Assembly: GCF_934294775.1 (NCBI RefSeq)
Contig: NZ_CAKRAH010000001.1
Span: 62,001-126,000 of the forward strand
Length of the DNA: 64,000 nucleotides
Direction: 5' to 3'
From: an uncultured Dorea sp.
GTDB taxonomy: Bacteria > Bacillota > Clostridia > Lachnospirales > Lachnospiraceae
In this document: positions 50,390 through 60,185 of the stretch, piece by piece
Layout: every line of letters starts with the position of its first letter
Position numbering within the stretch: position 1 is the stretch's first letter
Notes under the pieces: generated by a model
Seen by the model: only the letters and a program-made list of their open reading frames with translations
The model's database searches: none
Told to the model about the DNA's origin: nothing
Program-made: the position numbers and the translations under genes

Positions 50390-51165
50390 TAATTACATCT
50401 GGAAAAGGCGGGGTTGGAAAGACAACAACAACTGCCAATATAGGAGCCGGATTATCAAAACTGGATAAAAAAGTAGTCATTATCGATACAGATCTTGGAC
50501 TTAGAAATCTGGATGTTGTAATGGGAATGGAAAATCTGGTTGTCTATAATCTGGTAGATGTAATTGAAGGAAGCTGCCGCTTGAAGCAGGCACTGATCCG
50601 TGACAGCAGATATGAAAATCTTTATTTACTGCCATCCGCACAGACAAAAGACAAGTCAGCAATATCGCCTGGACAGATGAAAAAACTGACAGCAGAGCTA
50701 AAGGAAGAATTTGACTACATACTTCTGGACTGCCCTGCGGGAATCGAACAAGGTTTCCAAAATGCCATCGCCGGAGCTGACCGGGCACTGGTAGTTACGA
50801 CACCGGAGGTATCGTCTATCAGGGATGCAGACCGTATCATAGGTCTTCTGGAGCAAAACCACATCAAACAGATTGATCTGATCATTAACCGTATCCGTAT
50901 GGATATGGTAAAACGTGGAGATATGATGTCTGTTGATGATGTGACAGAGATTCTTTCAATTCCGTTGATCGGTGTTCTTCCGGACGATGAGCAAGTTGTA
51001 ATTGGCACGAATCAGGGAGAGCCGGTAATTGGAATGGAGTCAAAAGCCGGAACTGGATATATGAACATATGCAAACGTATTATGGGTCTGGAAGTCCCTT
51101 ATATGAACCTGGAGGCAGGAAAAGGATTCTTTTCAAGACTTTCCCATGCATTCAAGAAGAATTAG
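50374..51165 (+). CDS. minD: Septum site-determining ATPase MinD
   Basis: A 263-residue ParA-type ATPase. Deviant Walker A SGKGGVGKTTTTANIG at residues 8-23, DTDLGLRNLD, ILLDCPAGIEQG, and a C-terminal amphipathic helix (KGFFSRLSHAFKK) for membrane binding. It recruits MinC and is released by MinE, encoded next. Confidence 0.97.
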   Translation: MGEVIVITSGKGGVGKTTTTANIGAGLSKLDKKVVIIDTDLGLRNLDVVMGMENLVVYNLVDVIEGSCRLKQALIRDSRYENLYLLPSAQTKDKSAISPGQMKKLTAELKEEFDYILLDCPAGIEQGFQNAIAGADRALVVTTPEVSSIRDADRIIGLLEQNHIKQIDLIINRIRMDMVKRGDMMSVDDVTEILSIPLIGVLPDDEQVVIGTNQGEPVIGMESKAGTGYMNICKRIMGLEVPYMNLEAGKGFFSRLSHAFKKN

Positions 51166-51177
51166 GAGGCTTCTGAT

Positions 51178-51390
51178 ATGTTGAAAAATTCTTCTGTGTC
51201 CATTGCAAAGGACCGCCTGAAGGCGTTGGTTGTGTCAGACCGGGTACAGTGTACTCCATCTGCATATGAACACATCTGTAAAGATTTGTACGAAACCCTT
51301 TCAAAATATATGGAGATTACTGAAGAGAATTTTCAAGTAGAGATTACCCGTTCACAAGTAGTGATAAAAATAGCAGGAGAAGAAACGTGA
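51178..51390 (+). CDS. minE: Cell division topological factor MinE
   Basis: A 70-residue activator of MinD ATPase. SIAKDRLKALVVSDR matches the anti-MinCD segment, followed by the dimer part (YMEITEENFQVEI). Its presence with MinD suggests pole-to-pole Min oscillation rather than the DivIVA/MinJ system of Bacillus. GGAGGC ribosome site. Its end overlaps the next gene. Confidence 0.92.
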   Translation: MLKNSSVSIAKDRLKALVVSDRVQCTPSAYEHICKDLYETLSKYMEITEENFQVEITRSQVVIKIAGEET

Positions 51391-52511
51391 GATCACATAG
51401 ATTTACTAAACCATATCATTTAAAAAATTATAAATTCGGAATTGTAGCACTTGTAGCAATATTGTCAGTTATTGGTATTCTGGTTGTAGGTAGTGCAAAA
51501 TCATCTCTTCAGAGCAAACAGATTCTCGGAGTAGTGATTGGAATGGTTGCCATGATCGTAGTTTCACTGATTGATTATATGTGGATTATAAACTTTTACT
51601 GGGTATTGTATGTGCTTTCGATCATTATGCTGGTGGCAGTAAAACTTTTTGGTGAAAATGTAAATGGTGCAACCAGATGGATCAAGATTGGTTTTCTGCA
51701 GTTCCAGCCATCAGAGGTGGCAAAGATATTACTTATTATATTTTTTGCTAAGTTCCTGATGGAACATGAAGAAGAGGTCAGTGATAAATTTACATTGATA
51801 AAGTATGCTGTATTAGCAGGAATACCACTGGCACTTATTTTAATTGAGCCAAATCTTTCCACTACAATTTGTACAGCACTTATGATCTGCCTGATGATCT
51901 ATGTAGCAGGACTTAGTTATAAATTCATCGGAACGGTTCTGGTGATTCTTATACCGGTTGCAGTTATTTTTCTAAGCATTGTTGTCCAGCCAAATCAGAA
52001 AATTCTGAAGGATTATCAGCAGGCCAGAATCCTTGCATTTATTGAGCCTGAGAAGTATGAAAGTGATGAAGCATATCAGCAGAAAAATTCTGTTATGGCC
52101 ATCGGATCTGGACAACTTACCGGAAAAGGACTGAATAACAATACGACAACCTCTGTAAAGAATGGTAACTTTATACTGGAGCCTCAGACGGACTTTATAT
52201 TTGCAATCATCGGTGAAGAATTAGGCTTTGTTGGAGGATGTATAATTATTGCGTTATTACTGTTAATTGTGATACAATGTATCTTAGTTGGGATACGATC
52301 GCAAGACCTTGCAGGAAGAATTATATGTTGTGGTGTCGGAGGGCTGATCGGCATACAGAGTTTTATCAATATTGGTGTTGCTACTAAAATTTTGCCGAAT
52401 ACCGGAGTTCCATTACCATTTGTCAGCTATGGTCTGACATCTCTTGTAAGTTTATATATTGGAATAGGACTTGTCTTGAACGTTGGATTACAACCGAAAA
52501 AATACCAGTAA
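51387..52511 (+). CDS. rodA: RodA/FtsW/SpoVE family glycosyltransferase
   Basis: A 374-residue membrane protein with about ten helices that polymerises lipid II (SEDS family). NGATRWIKIGFLQFQPSEVAKI early and FGFVGG-like EELGFVGGC, then GVPLPFVSYGLTSL near the end. The context (mre operon, PBP2, Min) favours RodA over FtsW. The start overlaps the end of minE (ATGA-type). Confidence 0.9.
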   Translation: MRSHRFTKPYHLKNYKFGIVALVAILSVIGILVVGSAKSSLQSKQILGVVIGMVAMIVVSLIDYMWIINFYWVLYVLSIIMLVAVKLFGENVNGATRWIKIGFLQFQPSEVAKILLIIFFAKFLMEHEEEVSDKFTLIKYAVLAGIPLALILIEPNLSTTICTALMICLMIYVAGLSYKFIGTVLVILIPVAVIFLSIVVQPNQKILKDYQQARILAFIEPEKYESDEAYQQKNSVMAIGSGQLTGKGLNNNTTTSVKNGNFILEPQTDFIFAIIGEELGFVGGCIIIALLLLIVIQCILVGIRSQDLAGRIICCGVGGLIGIQSFINIGVATKILPNTGVPLPFVSYGLTSLVSLYIGIGLVLNVGLQPKKYQ

Positions 52512-52524
52512 GGAGTGAATGACA

Positions 52525-52920
52525 ATGAATATAGGTCTGATAGCACATGACTCGAAAAAAGCATTAATGCAGAACTTCTGTATTGCATATAGAGGTATAT
52601 TAAGTAAACATAATCTTTATGCAACAGGGACAACCGGAAGATTAATAGAAGAAGTTACGAACTTGAAGGTTCATAAATATCTCGCAGGTCCTTTAGGAGG
52701 AAAGCAACAGCTTGGGGCTCAGATTGCACAGAATGACATTGACGCACTGATTTTCTTAAGAGAACCATCAAATCCAAAGCCTCATGATCCAGATCTGAAT
52801 GATGTTATCCGTATGTGTGATACCTATAATATCCCGTTGGCAACCAATCTTGCTACGGCTGAAATTATTATATTAGCAATAGATAGAGGAGACTTAGACT
52901 GGCGTGAGATGTATCGGTAG
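52525..52920 (+). CDS. mgsA: Methylglyoxal synthase
   Basis: A 131-residue enzyme making methylglyoxal from dihydroxyacetone phosphate. Start: NIGLIAHDSKK; ATGTTG (phosphate loop), GPLGGKQQLGAQI and FLREPSNPKPHDPD (catalytic Asp) are all present. The ATG at 52525 has an 8-base spacer from AGGAG, better than 52519. It follows the wall operon by 13 bases. Confidence 0.95.
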   Translation: MNIGLIAHDSKKALMQNFCIAYRGILSKHNLYATGTTGRLIEEVTNLKVHKYLAGPLGGKQQLGAQIAQNDIDALIFLREPSNPKPHDPDLNDVIRMCDTYNIPLATNLATAEIIILAIDRGDLDWREMYR

Positions 52921-53893
52921 ATATTCAAAAATGATAGCCATGCTTTCACTTACCACTGTTGTGACAACAGGATGTTCTGGTGTAGGAAATATCTTCGGCA
53001 GTAAAGGTGTTGTGGCAGAATATGAAACAGAAAATTATAATAAAAATGTATACAAAGGGAAATTATTTGCTTCAGATCTGTGTGTAGCATCGGATGATGT
53101 TGATCTGAAAGGAATCACAAAAACGGAGACAGGTACATTACATTCAGCAGCTCTGTTCGATGTTGATAACGGAAAAGTAGACTTTTCTTATCAGATGTTT
53201 GATAAAGTATATCCGGCAAGTACGACAAAGATTATGACAGCATTGGTAGCAATGGAAAATGCAGATCTGTCAGATGTCGTAACAGTGTCTCAGGATGCAG
53301 ATGTAAGTAATTTTGCTGCGGATGAGGCGACTTGCGGAATCAAAGCGGGTGATCAGATGAAATTGTCAGATCTGTTGTATGGATTATTACTTCATTCAGG
53401 AAATGATAATGCAGTGGCAATTGCGGATTACATAGCCGGAAGCGAAGAAGCATTTGCAGACATGATGAATAAAGAAGCAAAAAAACTGATGGCAACCGGA
53501 ACACATTTCGTTAATTCAAATGGGTTACATAACGATAATCATTATACAACAGCTTATGATCTTTACCTGATATTTAATGAGTGTATCAAGCATGATGATT
53601 TTGTAAAAATTATCCGTGCGAAATCACATACAGTCAATATTAAAGGCAGTGATGGAACCGTCCGGAGTGTAACATGGGAGCCGACGAACTTTTATGCCAC
53701 CGGAGAGGCCGCAAAGCCGGATAATGTAACTGTAATTGGTGGAAAAACCGGAACTACGGATTTAGCAGGAAACTGTCTGATCCTGTTGACAGAAGAGGAT
53801 GATCATCCATATATTTCTATTGTGATGAATGCAGATACCAAGTCTCTCTTATATAAAGATATGACGGCAATCGTAGAAGCAATTCCAGAATAA
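52904..53893 (+). CDS. D-alanyl-D-alanine carboxypeptidase (serine type)
   Basis: A 329-residue PBP4/DacA-type enzyme trimming pentapeptides. Catalytic SxxK in ASTTKIMTALVAM (about 105-115), SxN in HSGNDNAV, and KTG in GGKTGTTD. The N-terminus looks like a lipoprotein signal (TTVVTTGC). Start GTG 52904 (overlapping mgsA) gives basic residues before the hydrophobic core; ATG 52931 is the alternative. A terminator follows. Confidence 0.9.
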   Translation: MRCIGRYSKMIAMLSLTTVVTTGCSGVGNIFGSKGVVAEYETENYNKNVYKGKLFASDLCVASDDVDLKGITKTETGTLHSAALFDVDNGKVDFSYQMFDKVYPASTTKIMTALVAMENADLSDVVTVSQDADVSNFAADEATCGIKAGDQMKLSDLLYGLLLHSGNDNAVAIADYIAGSEEAFADMMNKEAKKLMATGTHFVNSNGLHNDNHYTTAYDLYLIFNECIKHDDFVKIIRAKSHTVNIKGSDGTVRSVTWEPTNFYATGEAAKPDNVTVIGGKTGTTDLAGNCLILLTEEDDHPYISIVMNADTKSLLYKDMTAIVEAIPE

Positions 53894-53900
53894 AAAATTT

Positions 53901-53935
53901 GAAAAGGGGCATCCTGATAACGGATACCCCTTTTT
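53901..53935. terminator. Bidirectional terminator
   Basis: AAAAGGGG...CCCCTTTTT stem with one mismatch inside and a 7-base loop (53914-53920). It is T-flanked on the + strand and A-flanked on the left, so it can serve both the carboxypeptidase gene (+) and the DUF378 gene (-). Confidence 0.85.
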
Positions 53936-54135
53936 TAGGACGAACTTTTTATTCTTCCATAAAGGCTGATCAGATAAAGCCCGCATAAACCAATTAAAGT
54001 ATAGATAATGCGGGAAATCCAGGTCAGATTTCCGAAGATAAGGGCTACCAGGTCGAGACGGAATACCCCTACCAGAAGCCAGTTAAGTGCACCGATGATA
54101 ACAAGTGTAAGTGCCGTATTATCAAACCATTTCAT
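53935..54135 (-). CDS. DUF378 membrane protein
   Basis: A 66-residue protein with two hydrophobic helices (about 8-22 and 38-56). The pattern LTLVIIGALNWLLVGVFRLDLVA and RIIYTLIGLCGLYLI is that of DUF378, a common small membrane family without known function. ATG on the minus strand with AGGAGG upstream. Convergent with the carboxypeptidase gene. Confidence 0.88.
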   Translation of the reverse strand: MKWFDNTALTLVIIGALNWLLVGVFRLDLVALIFGNLTWISRIIYTLIGLCGLYLISLYGRIKSSS

Positions 54136-54218
54136 GTAAGTATCCTCCTTTTATCTTCTGCTATCAGTATGAACAGAAGTGGGAATTAATATACACTATT
54201 TTTGAAAGGAATAAAATA

Positions 54219-55166
54219 ATGGCTGAAAATGAACGATATTATCCGTATTCGGATTATCTAAAAAAAAGATATGGCGAGAAAGTATATAAGCTTCCGGTTA
54301 ATCTGCCGGTAACCTGTCCGAACAGAATTACAGGTCGAGGATGTTCTTTTTGTGCGGAAAATGGAACCGGATTCGAAGCAATGGAACAGAGTGTACCGGT
54401 GGCAGAACAACTGGAGAAAACAAGGACATATATTGAACGGCGTTATCATGCACATAAGTTTATTGCTTATTTTCAAAATTATACCAATACATTTCTGCCA
54501 CTTGAAAAATTCCGTAAATATATGGAAGAGGCGGCAAAGGTTCCGGATATTGTGGAAATTGCAATTTCTACCAGACCTGATTGTATCAGGGAAGATTATC
54601 TGGATGTCCTGGATGAAATACGGGGAAGAACCGGAATACAGATTACCATAGAGCTTGGACTACAGACGGTTAATTACCGTACATTAGAACACATATCACG
54701 TGGGCATGGATTGGCTGAGTTCATCGATGCAGTTCTTCGTATCAGCAGATATTCGTTTGAGATATGTACACATGTTATTTTGAATCTTCCATCAGATGAA
54801 ACGATTGACGCGATAGAAACTGCAAAGATTTTGTCTGCACTTCCAATCCAGATTGTAAAAGTACATTCTTTGTATATTGCAAAAAACACGCAGTTGTGCG
54901 AAGCGTATGAAAATGGTACAATAACGCTATGCTCAAAAGAAGAATATTTGCAGCGGTTAATGTTATTTTTGGAATATCTGAAGCCAGATATAGCAGTTGA
55001 GCGTTTGTTTAGCCGTATTCCGGAAAAAGATGCGGTATTCTGCAATTGGAATACCAGCTGGTGGAAGCTGCGGGATGAGTTTTTTTTGATGATGGAGACA
55101 GCGGACAGCTATCAGGGAAAGAGGTTTCACTATCTGGATGGCGCTGCTTTAAAATTATTAGAATAA
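54219..55166 (+). CDS. TIGR01212-type radical SAM protein (YhcC-like)
   Basis: A 315-residue radical SAM protein. The YPYSDYLKKRYG start and CPNRITGRGCSFC (iron-sulfur cluster, about 27-39), IELGLQTVNYRTL and HVILNLPSDE match the TIGR01212/YhcC family, whose reaction is not known. I chose ATG 54219, 8 bases after GAAAGGA, not the longer frame upstream. Confidence 0.9.
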   Translation: MAENERYYPYSDYLKKRYGEKVYKLPVNLPVTCPNRITGRGCSFCAENGTGFEAMEQSVPVAEQLEKTRTYIERRYHAHKFIAYFQNYTNTFLPLEKFRKYMEEAAKVPDIVEIAISTRPDCIREDYLDVLDEIRGRTGIQITIELGLQTVNYRTLEHISRGHGLAEFIDAVLRISRYSFEICTHVILNLPSDETIDAIETAKILSALPIQIVKVHSLYIAKNTQLCEAYENGTITLCSKEEYLQRLMLFLEYLKPDIAVERLFSRIPEKDAVFCNWNTSWWKLRDEFFLMMETADSYQGKRFHYLDGAALKLLE

Positions 55167-55208
55167 TTTTATTGGAGTAAATGAGTACAGAACAGGAGGC
55201 TATGAATT

Positions 55209-56582
55209 TTGACTGGAAATGATGCATCCAATATAAAGGTGTACCAGAAGAAAAAGCATGTTAATATAGGAATTATTATTTTTGGTGTTGTATTTATTTA
55301 TCTTGTGATGACAGTATTATTATATCTGACAGCACAACATATATCCGTTTATGAGGTAAGAGAAGGGTCTATTTTGCGGGATAGTACGTATACAGGACTG
55401 GCATTGCGTAATGAAACCGTCATACGTTCGGATGGAAAGGGATATGTGAATTATTTCGTATCAGAAGGAAGTAAAGTGGGTGCGAAAACTGAAGTTTATG
55501 CTCTCTCAGATCAAAAACTTCAATTTGAGGAGAACAAAAAAAAGACACAGAAACTTACATCTGCAGAGCAGGACTCGATCCGACAGAAGACACAGACATT
55601 TTGTGAAAATTATGCAGATGAAAGTTTTAGTGATATCTATACACTTCGCAGTTCTATCGACAGTATACTGGATGGCAAGTCAAATCAGAGCAAGCAAGAG
55701 CAGCTGGCTCAGATGGTGGATTCGGATACCGACGGGCTTGCAATTTATTCTGCAGAAGCGGATGGAATTATTCTGTACTCAACCGATGGATTTGAGAATA
55801 TAAAACCGGCTGATGTGACACCGGAAATGTTGAGTAAAAAAAATTATAACAAAACAGAGCAGAAAAATAATACAAAGATCAAATCCGGTGATCCGGTATA
55901 TAAAATTGTCAGTGATGATGACTGGACCTTAATCGTGCCGCTTGGAAAGCAGACTGCAAAAGAATTAAAGGATGCATTGAGTGTACAGGTGAGGTTCCCG
56001 AAAGATAATGAGACGATGACAGCTGTATTTTCTGTAAAAAAGGTCAATGGATCGTATCTTGGTTATCTGACATTTGACAATTCTATGGTACGTTATGCGC
56101 AAGACCGTTTTGTGGATGTAGAATTAGTTTTAGAGGACCAGTCGGGACTTAAAATTCCAAAATCGGCTGTTACAACAAAAAGTTTTTATGTGATTCCGGA
56201 CGACTATCTGACACAGGGTGGGAATAGCAATGCTACCGGAGTATTGGTTGACACCGGAAAAGAACATGCAGAATTTCAGTCCATTAACATTTATTACCGG
56301 GATGCCATCAATGGACTGGTATATGTAAGTAAAGATGATTTTAAAGAAAATACAACACTTCGCAAACCAGATTCTGAAGACAGCTATAAAATTAAAAAAA
56401 CCAGAAAACTAAAAGGTGTTTATAACATTAATCGTGGTTATGCTGTGTTCAGACAGATACAGATTCTGTGCGAAAGTGATGAGTATTATATTATACAAAA
56501 TGGCGATAATTATGGACTGTCAAATTATGATCACATTGCTTTAAATGGAAAAGATGTCCATGAGGGCGATGTGGTATCTTAA
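55209..56582 (+). CDS. HlyD-like membrane protein
   Basis: A 457-residue protein with one N-terminal helix (about 20-42, IGIIIFGVVFIYLVM), a short cytoplasmic segment and a large outer part. SILRDSTYTGLALRNETVI and GYVNYFVSEGSKVG fit the lipoyl-like hybrid motif of HlyD-type adaptors. TTG 55209 follows GGAGG, with a six-codon ORF from ATG 55202 in between. Gene order (before yggS-sepF) is conserved in Lachnospiraceae, which hints at division or envelope work. Substrate or partner unknown. Confidence 0.72.
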   Translation: MTGNDASNIKVYQKKKHVNIGIIIFGVVFIYLVMTVLLYLTAQHISVYEVREGSILRDSTYTGLALRNETVIRSDGKGYVNYFVSEGSKVGAKTEVYALSDQKLQFEENKKKTQKLTSAEQDSIRQKTQTFCENYADESFSDIYTLRSSIDSILDGKSNQSKQEQLAQMVDSDTDGLAIYSAEADGIILYSTDGFENIKPADVTPEMLSKKNYNKTEQKNNTKIKSGDPVYKIVSDDDWTLIVPLGKQTAKELKDALSVQVRFPKDNETMTAVFSVKKVNGSYLGYLTFDNSMVRYAQDRFVDVELVLEDQSGLKIPKSAVTTKSFYVIPDDYLTQGGNSNATGVLVDTGKEHAEFQSINIYYRDAINGLVYVSKDDFKENTTLRKPDSEDSYKIKKTRKLKGVYNINRGYAVFRQIQILCESDEYYIIQNGDNYGLSNYDHIALNGKDVHEGDVVS

Positions 56583-56598
56583 AAAGGAGTGGTAATAT

Positions 56599-57297
56599 AT
56601 GTTAAAAGAAAATCTTGAAAAAGTCGAGGAAAATATCCAGGCAGCGTGTGACCGCGCCGGAAGAAAGAGGGAAGAAGTAACACTGATTGCAGTAAGCAAA
56701 ACAAAACCAGTGGAAATGCTTCAGGAGGCATATGAGCTCGGTGTTCGCGTAAATGGAGAAAATAAAGCACAGGAGCTGGCATCAAAGTATGAAGTCCTGC
56801 CAAAAGATATTCACTGGCATATGATCGGCCATATGCAGCGGAACAAGGTAAAATACATTATTGATAAAGTAGATCTGATCCATTCAGTAGATTCTATCCG
56901 TCTGGCAGAAACGATAGATAAAGAAGCAGAAAAGCATAATGTGACAGCCAATGTTTTGATTGAAGTAAATGTAGCAAAAGAAGAAAGTAAATTCGGGCTC
57001 ATGCCAGAAGAGGTTCCGGAGTTTGTTGAACAGATTTCAAAATTTTCACATATCCGGGTAAAAGGATTGATGACAATTGCACCATTTGTGGAGAATCCGG
57101 AAGAAAACAGGTCGATTTTTGCGGAATTACGGAAATTATCTGTTGACATAGCAGCGAAAAACATTGATAATATTACTATGAGCATTCTTTCTATGGGTAT
57201 GACAAATGATTATGAGGTTGCCATAGAAGAAGGGGCCACTATGGTCCGTGTAGGAACCGGAATTTTTGGAGCGCGTGACTACACGCAGCAAGTATAA
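56599..57297 (+). CDS. yggS: PLP homeostasis protein YggS
   Basis: A 232-residue PLP-binding protein (fold III, no known reaction) that keeps free PLP balanced. Lysine in IAVSKTKP (about residue 36), HWHMIGHMQRNK, IEVNVAKEESKFG, and SMGMTNDYEVAIEEG are all characteristic. First of the yggS-sepF-ylmH-lspA-rluD set. AAGGAG precedes the ATG. Confidence 0.95.
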   Translation: MLKENLEKVEENIQAACDRAGRKREEVTLIAVSKTKPVEMLQEAYELGVRVNGENKAQELASKYEVLPKDIHWHMIGHMQRNKVKYIIDKVDLIHSVDSIRLAETIDKEAEKHNVTANVLIEVNVAKEESKFGLMPEEVPEFVEQISKFSHIRVKGLMTIAPFVENPEENRSIFAELRKLSVDIAAKNIDNITMSILSMGMTNDYEVAIEEGATMVRVGTGIFGARDYTQQV

Positions 57298-57323
57298 ACG
57301 GAAGATAGGAGATTTATTAAAAA

Positions 57324-57878
57324 ATGGGTGTTTTAGATAAGTTCTTAAATATCATGAAGTTAGATGACGGAGAAGACGATTTTGATGATGATGATTTCTT
57401 CGATGATGACGAATATGAAGATGAGTATGAAGAGAAACCAAAGAGAAGTTTCTTCCACAGACCGAAAAAAGAAGTAGAAAGGGAAACGGAAGAATACGAA
57501 GAAGAAGATCATGGATCAGCAAAAGCAAAATCTTCATTCTCTAATAATAAAGTAACTCCGATGCGCCAGCCTGCAAGAAGGACTGTTAATATGGAAGTCT
57601 GTGTGATTAAACCAACTTCTGTAGAAGATTCAAGAGAAATTACAGAGACATTACTTAGCGGACGCACAGTAATCCTGAATCTGGAAGGTCTGGATCTTGA
57701 AATTGCACAGCGTATCATTGACTTTACTTCAGGTGCTACATTTGCAATTAGTGGAAATCTTCAGAAGATTTCAAACTACATATTCCTGGTAACACCTACA
57801 AATGTAGATATTTCCGGAGATTTACAGGATCTTCTTAATACATCCCTGGATTCTTCGTCTATGAGGTCTAGATTTTAA
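57324..57878 (+). CDS. sepF: Cell division protein SepF
   Basis: A 184-residue FtsZ-membrane anchor. A short N-terminal amphipathic helix (MGVLDKFLNIMKL), an acidic and then basic linker (about 12-85), and the C-terminal SepF domain with RTVILNLEGLDLEIAQRIIDF and SGATFAISGNLQKI. Between yggS and ylmH, as in most Firmicutes. Confidence 0.95.
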   Translation: MGVLDKFLNIMKLDDGEDDFDDDDFFDDDEYEDEYEEKPKRSFFHRPKKEVERETEEYEEEDHGSAKAKSSFSNNKVTPMRQPARRTVNMEVCVIKPTSVEDSREITETLLSGRTVILNLEGLDLEIAQRIIDFTSGATFAISGNLQKISNYIFLVTPTNVDISGDLQDLLNTSLDSSSMRSRF

Positions 57879-57880
57879 TT

Positions 57881-58636
57881 ATGAATAAAGAAGAAAGTAT
57901 GTTGCAGAAACGGCTGATAGAGTTATCACGGCTGGCATATAACAGAGGAATCGTTGTATTTTCTGACTTTCTTAATTTGAATGAATTGAATATTCTTCAT
58001 ACGACACCGAAAGATATGTTTTTATCTCAATACGAGACATACGGTGGCTATGACTTATCAGAGCGTCAGATGGCTGTATTTCTACCTGATGCTCTTTATT
58101 ATGATTACGAATATCCTGTTCGGACAATAGAAGTCACGCCGGCTAACAAGCGTTTTGCGGAAGAATTAAATCACAGAGACTATCTTGGAGCACTGATGAA
58201 TCTTGGAATTGAAAGGTGCAAAATAGGTGATATTATTGTTGAAGACCAGAGAGCAGTTATATTTGTAAAAGAAGAAATGGTGGAGTATGTCATGGATAAT
58301 CTGACAAAGATCCGCCATACAAATATAAAGACGGCACTGAGTGACCAGTTTGCGATGGATTATGAACCACGGTATGAAGAATTAAAGGGAACCGTATCAT
58401 CGATCCGTCTGGACAGTGTACTTGCGCTTGCGTATCCGGTTTCCAGAAGTAAGATCACACCACAGATTGAAGCAGGAAATGTATTTGTAAATGGAAAATT
58501 AATTACCAGTAATGGATACCGTCTGAAAGATGGCGACATCATTTCTGTAAGAAAAACAGGAAGAATATCTTATCAGGGAATTCTGTCAGAAACAAAAAAG
58601 GGACGCTATATGGTCTCTGTTCGTAAATATATCTGA
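57881..58636 (+). CDS. ylmH: S4-domain RNA-binding protein YlmH
   Basis: A 251-residue protein of the YlmH family found in division gene clusters and linked to ribosome rescue in Bacillus (family knowledge). N-terminal domain, then C-terminal S4 motif with LDSVLALAYPVSRSKITPQIEAGNVFVNG. The start is two bases after the sepF stop. The divIVA gene usually next in the cluster is absent here. Confidence 0.9.
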   Translation: MNKEESMLQKRLIELSRLAYNRGIVVFSDFLNLNELNILHTTPKDMFLSQYETYGGYDLSERQMAVFLPDALYYDYEYPVRTIEVTPANKRFAEELNHRDYLGALMNLGIERCKIGDIIVEDQRAVIFVKEEMVEYVMDNLTKIRHTNIKTALSDQFAMDYEPRYEELKGTVSSIRLDSVLALAYPVSRSKITPQIEAGNVFVNGKLITSNGYRLKDGDIISVRKTGRISYQGILSETKKGRYMVSVRKYI

Positions 58637-58686
58637 TCATAGAAATGTCAGATTATATAGTAGCATGTCGAGGAGTATGAAAGCGT

Positions 58687-59214
58687 ATGAGTATTGAAAA
58701 TAGCAATAAGCAAAACGGTCGTATCAGACACTATATGATGGCCGTTGTTAGTGTATGTATATTAGTCTTTCTGGATCAGTTTACCAAACAAATCGTTGTA
58801 CAGCAACTAAAAGGACAATCAGCGTATGTCCTGATCAGGAATGTATTCCAACTGGAATATCTGGAAAACAGAGGAGCTGCATTTGGCCTGTTTCAGAATC
58901 AGAGAATCTTTTTTTACATCAGCGTGCTAGTAATCTCGCTTGTTGTAATATGGTTTTATGGGAAGGTTCCGATGGAAAAAAAGTATCTGCCGCTTCGTAT
59001 TTGTGCAGTATTGATCCTGTCTGGAGCATTTGGTAATTGTATTGACCGCATCAGACTGAATTACGTAGTTGATTTTTTCTATTTTAAACTGATCAATTTC
59101 CCGATTTTTAATGTTGCGGATATCTATGTAACAGTTGCAGCATTTTTGCTGATAGTATTAGTTTTGTTTTATTATAAGGAGGAAGAACTTGAAAGAGTAT
59201 TTCATCGATCATAA
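58687..59214 (+). CDS. lspA: Lipoprotein signal peptidase
   Basis: A 175-residue membrane peptidase that removes signal peptides from lipoproteins. Four membrane helices; FLDQFTKQ, LENRGAAFGLF, GNCIDRIRLNYVVDF and FPIFNVADI carry the two catalytic Asp. GAGGAG before the ATG. Its end overlaps the start of rluD. Confidence 0.95.
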   Translation: MSIENSNKQNGRIRHYMMAVVSVCILVFLDQFTKQIVVQQLKGQSAYVLIRNVFQLEYLENRGAAFGLFQNQRIFFYISVLVISLVVIWFYGKVPMEKKYLPLRICAVLILSGAFGNCIDRIRLNYVVDFFYFKLINFPIFNVADIYVTVAAFLLIVLVLFYYKEEELERVFHRS

Positions 59215-60109
59215 TACAGAGGGGCAGCGTCTGGACCGCTATCTTTCAGAAGAGTTAGAAGACAGATCGAGATCTTATATACAGAAATTAATCAAAGAGG
59301 AATATGTGAAAGTCAATCAGAAGCCTGTAAAATCCAATTACAGGCTTTCTTTTGAAGACAGGGTAGAAGTAACTATGCCAGAGGCAAAAGAGCCGGATAT
59401 AGAGCCTGAAGACATTCCATTAGATATTCTGTATGAAGATGAAGATCTGATCATGATCAACAAACCAAAACAGATGGTTGTGCATCCTGCACCCGGACAT
59501 TATTCTGGAACACTTGTCAATGCATTGATGTATCATTGTGGTAATGAACTTTCTGGAATTAATGGATGTATGCGTCCGGGAATCGTCCACCGGATTGACA
59601 TGGATACGACCGGATCACTGGTTGTATGTAAAAATGATATGGCACATCAGAGTCTGTCGGAGCAGCTGAAAGAACATTCTATCCGGAGAATCTATGTAGC
59701 AATCGTTCACGGCAACATAAAAGAAGATTCAGGGACGGTCAATGCAGCAATCGGACGACATCCGACGGACCGGAAAAAGATGAGTACGCATTGTAAGAAC
59801 GGACGGAATGCAGTGACACATTATAAAGTATTAGAGCGTTTTGGAGAGTATACTTATATTCAATGCCAGCTTGAAACCGGTCGTACACATCAGATCCGTG
59901 TACATATGGCCAGCATCGGGCATCCCTTGGTGGGAGATGAAGTATATGGACCGAAGAAATGTCCGTTTAAAGGACTTCAGGGACAGACACTGCATGCGAA
60001 GACATTAGGGGTAATACATCCAAGAACAGGAGAATATCTGGAAGTAAATGCACCACTTCCGGAATACTTCTCTGAATTATTAGACAGACTAAGGAATAAA
60101 TGTTGTTAA
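59189..60109 (+). CDS. rluD: RluA/RluD family 23S rRNA pseudouridine synthase
   Basis: A 306-residue enzyme. N-terminal S4 domain (RLDRYLSEELEDRSRSYIQKLI), then the catalytic domain with GIVHRIDMDTTG (catalytic Asp) and LETGRTHQIRVHMASIGHPLVGD. TTG start with AGGAGGA upstream, overlapping lspA. The lspA-rluD pair is usual in Firmicutes. Exact rRNA or tRNA target is not decided by sequence. Confidence 0.92.
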   Translation: MKEYFIDHNTEGQRLDRYLSEELEDRSRSYIQKLIKEEYVKVNQKPVKSNYRLSFEDRVEVTMPEAKEPDIEPEDIPLDILYEDEDLIMINKPKQMVVHPAPGHYSGTLVNALMYHCGNELSGINGCMRPGIVHRIDMDTTGSLVVCKNDMAHQSLSEQLKEHSIRRIYVAIVHGNIKEDSGTVNAAIGRHPTDRKKMSTHCKNGRNAVTHYKVLERFGEYTYIQCQLETGRTHQIRVHMASIGHPLVGDEVYGPKKCPFKGLQGQTLHAKTLGVIHPRTGEYLEVNAPLPEYFSELLDRLRNKCC

Positions 60110-60185
60110 ATTATGCGAAAATTCTATACATTTATCTAAGTTTGCTGTATAATATACACATACTATTTTTAGGAGCGTGATTTAT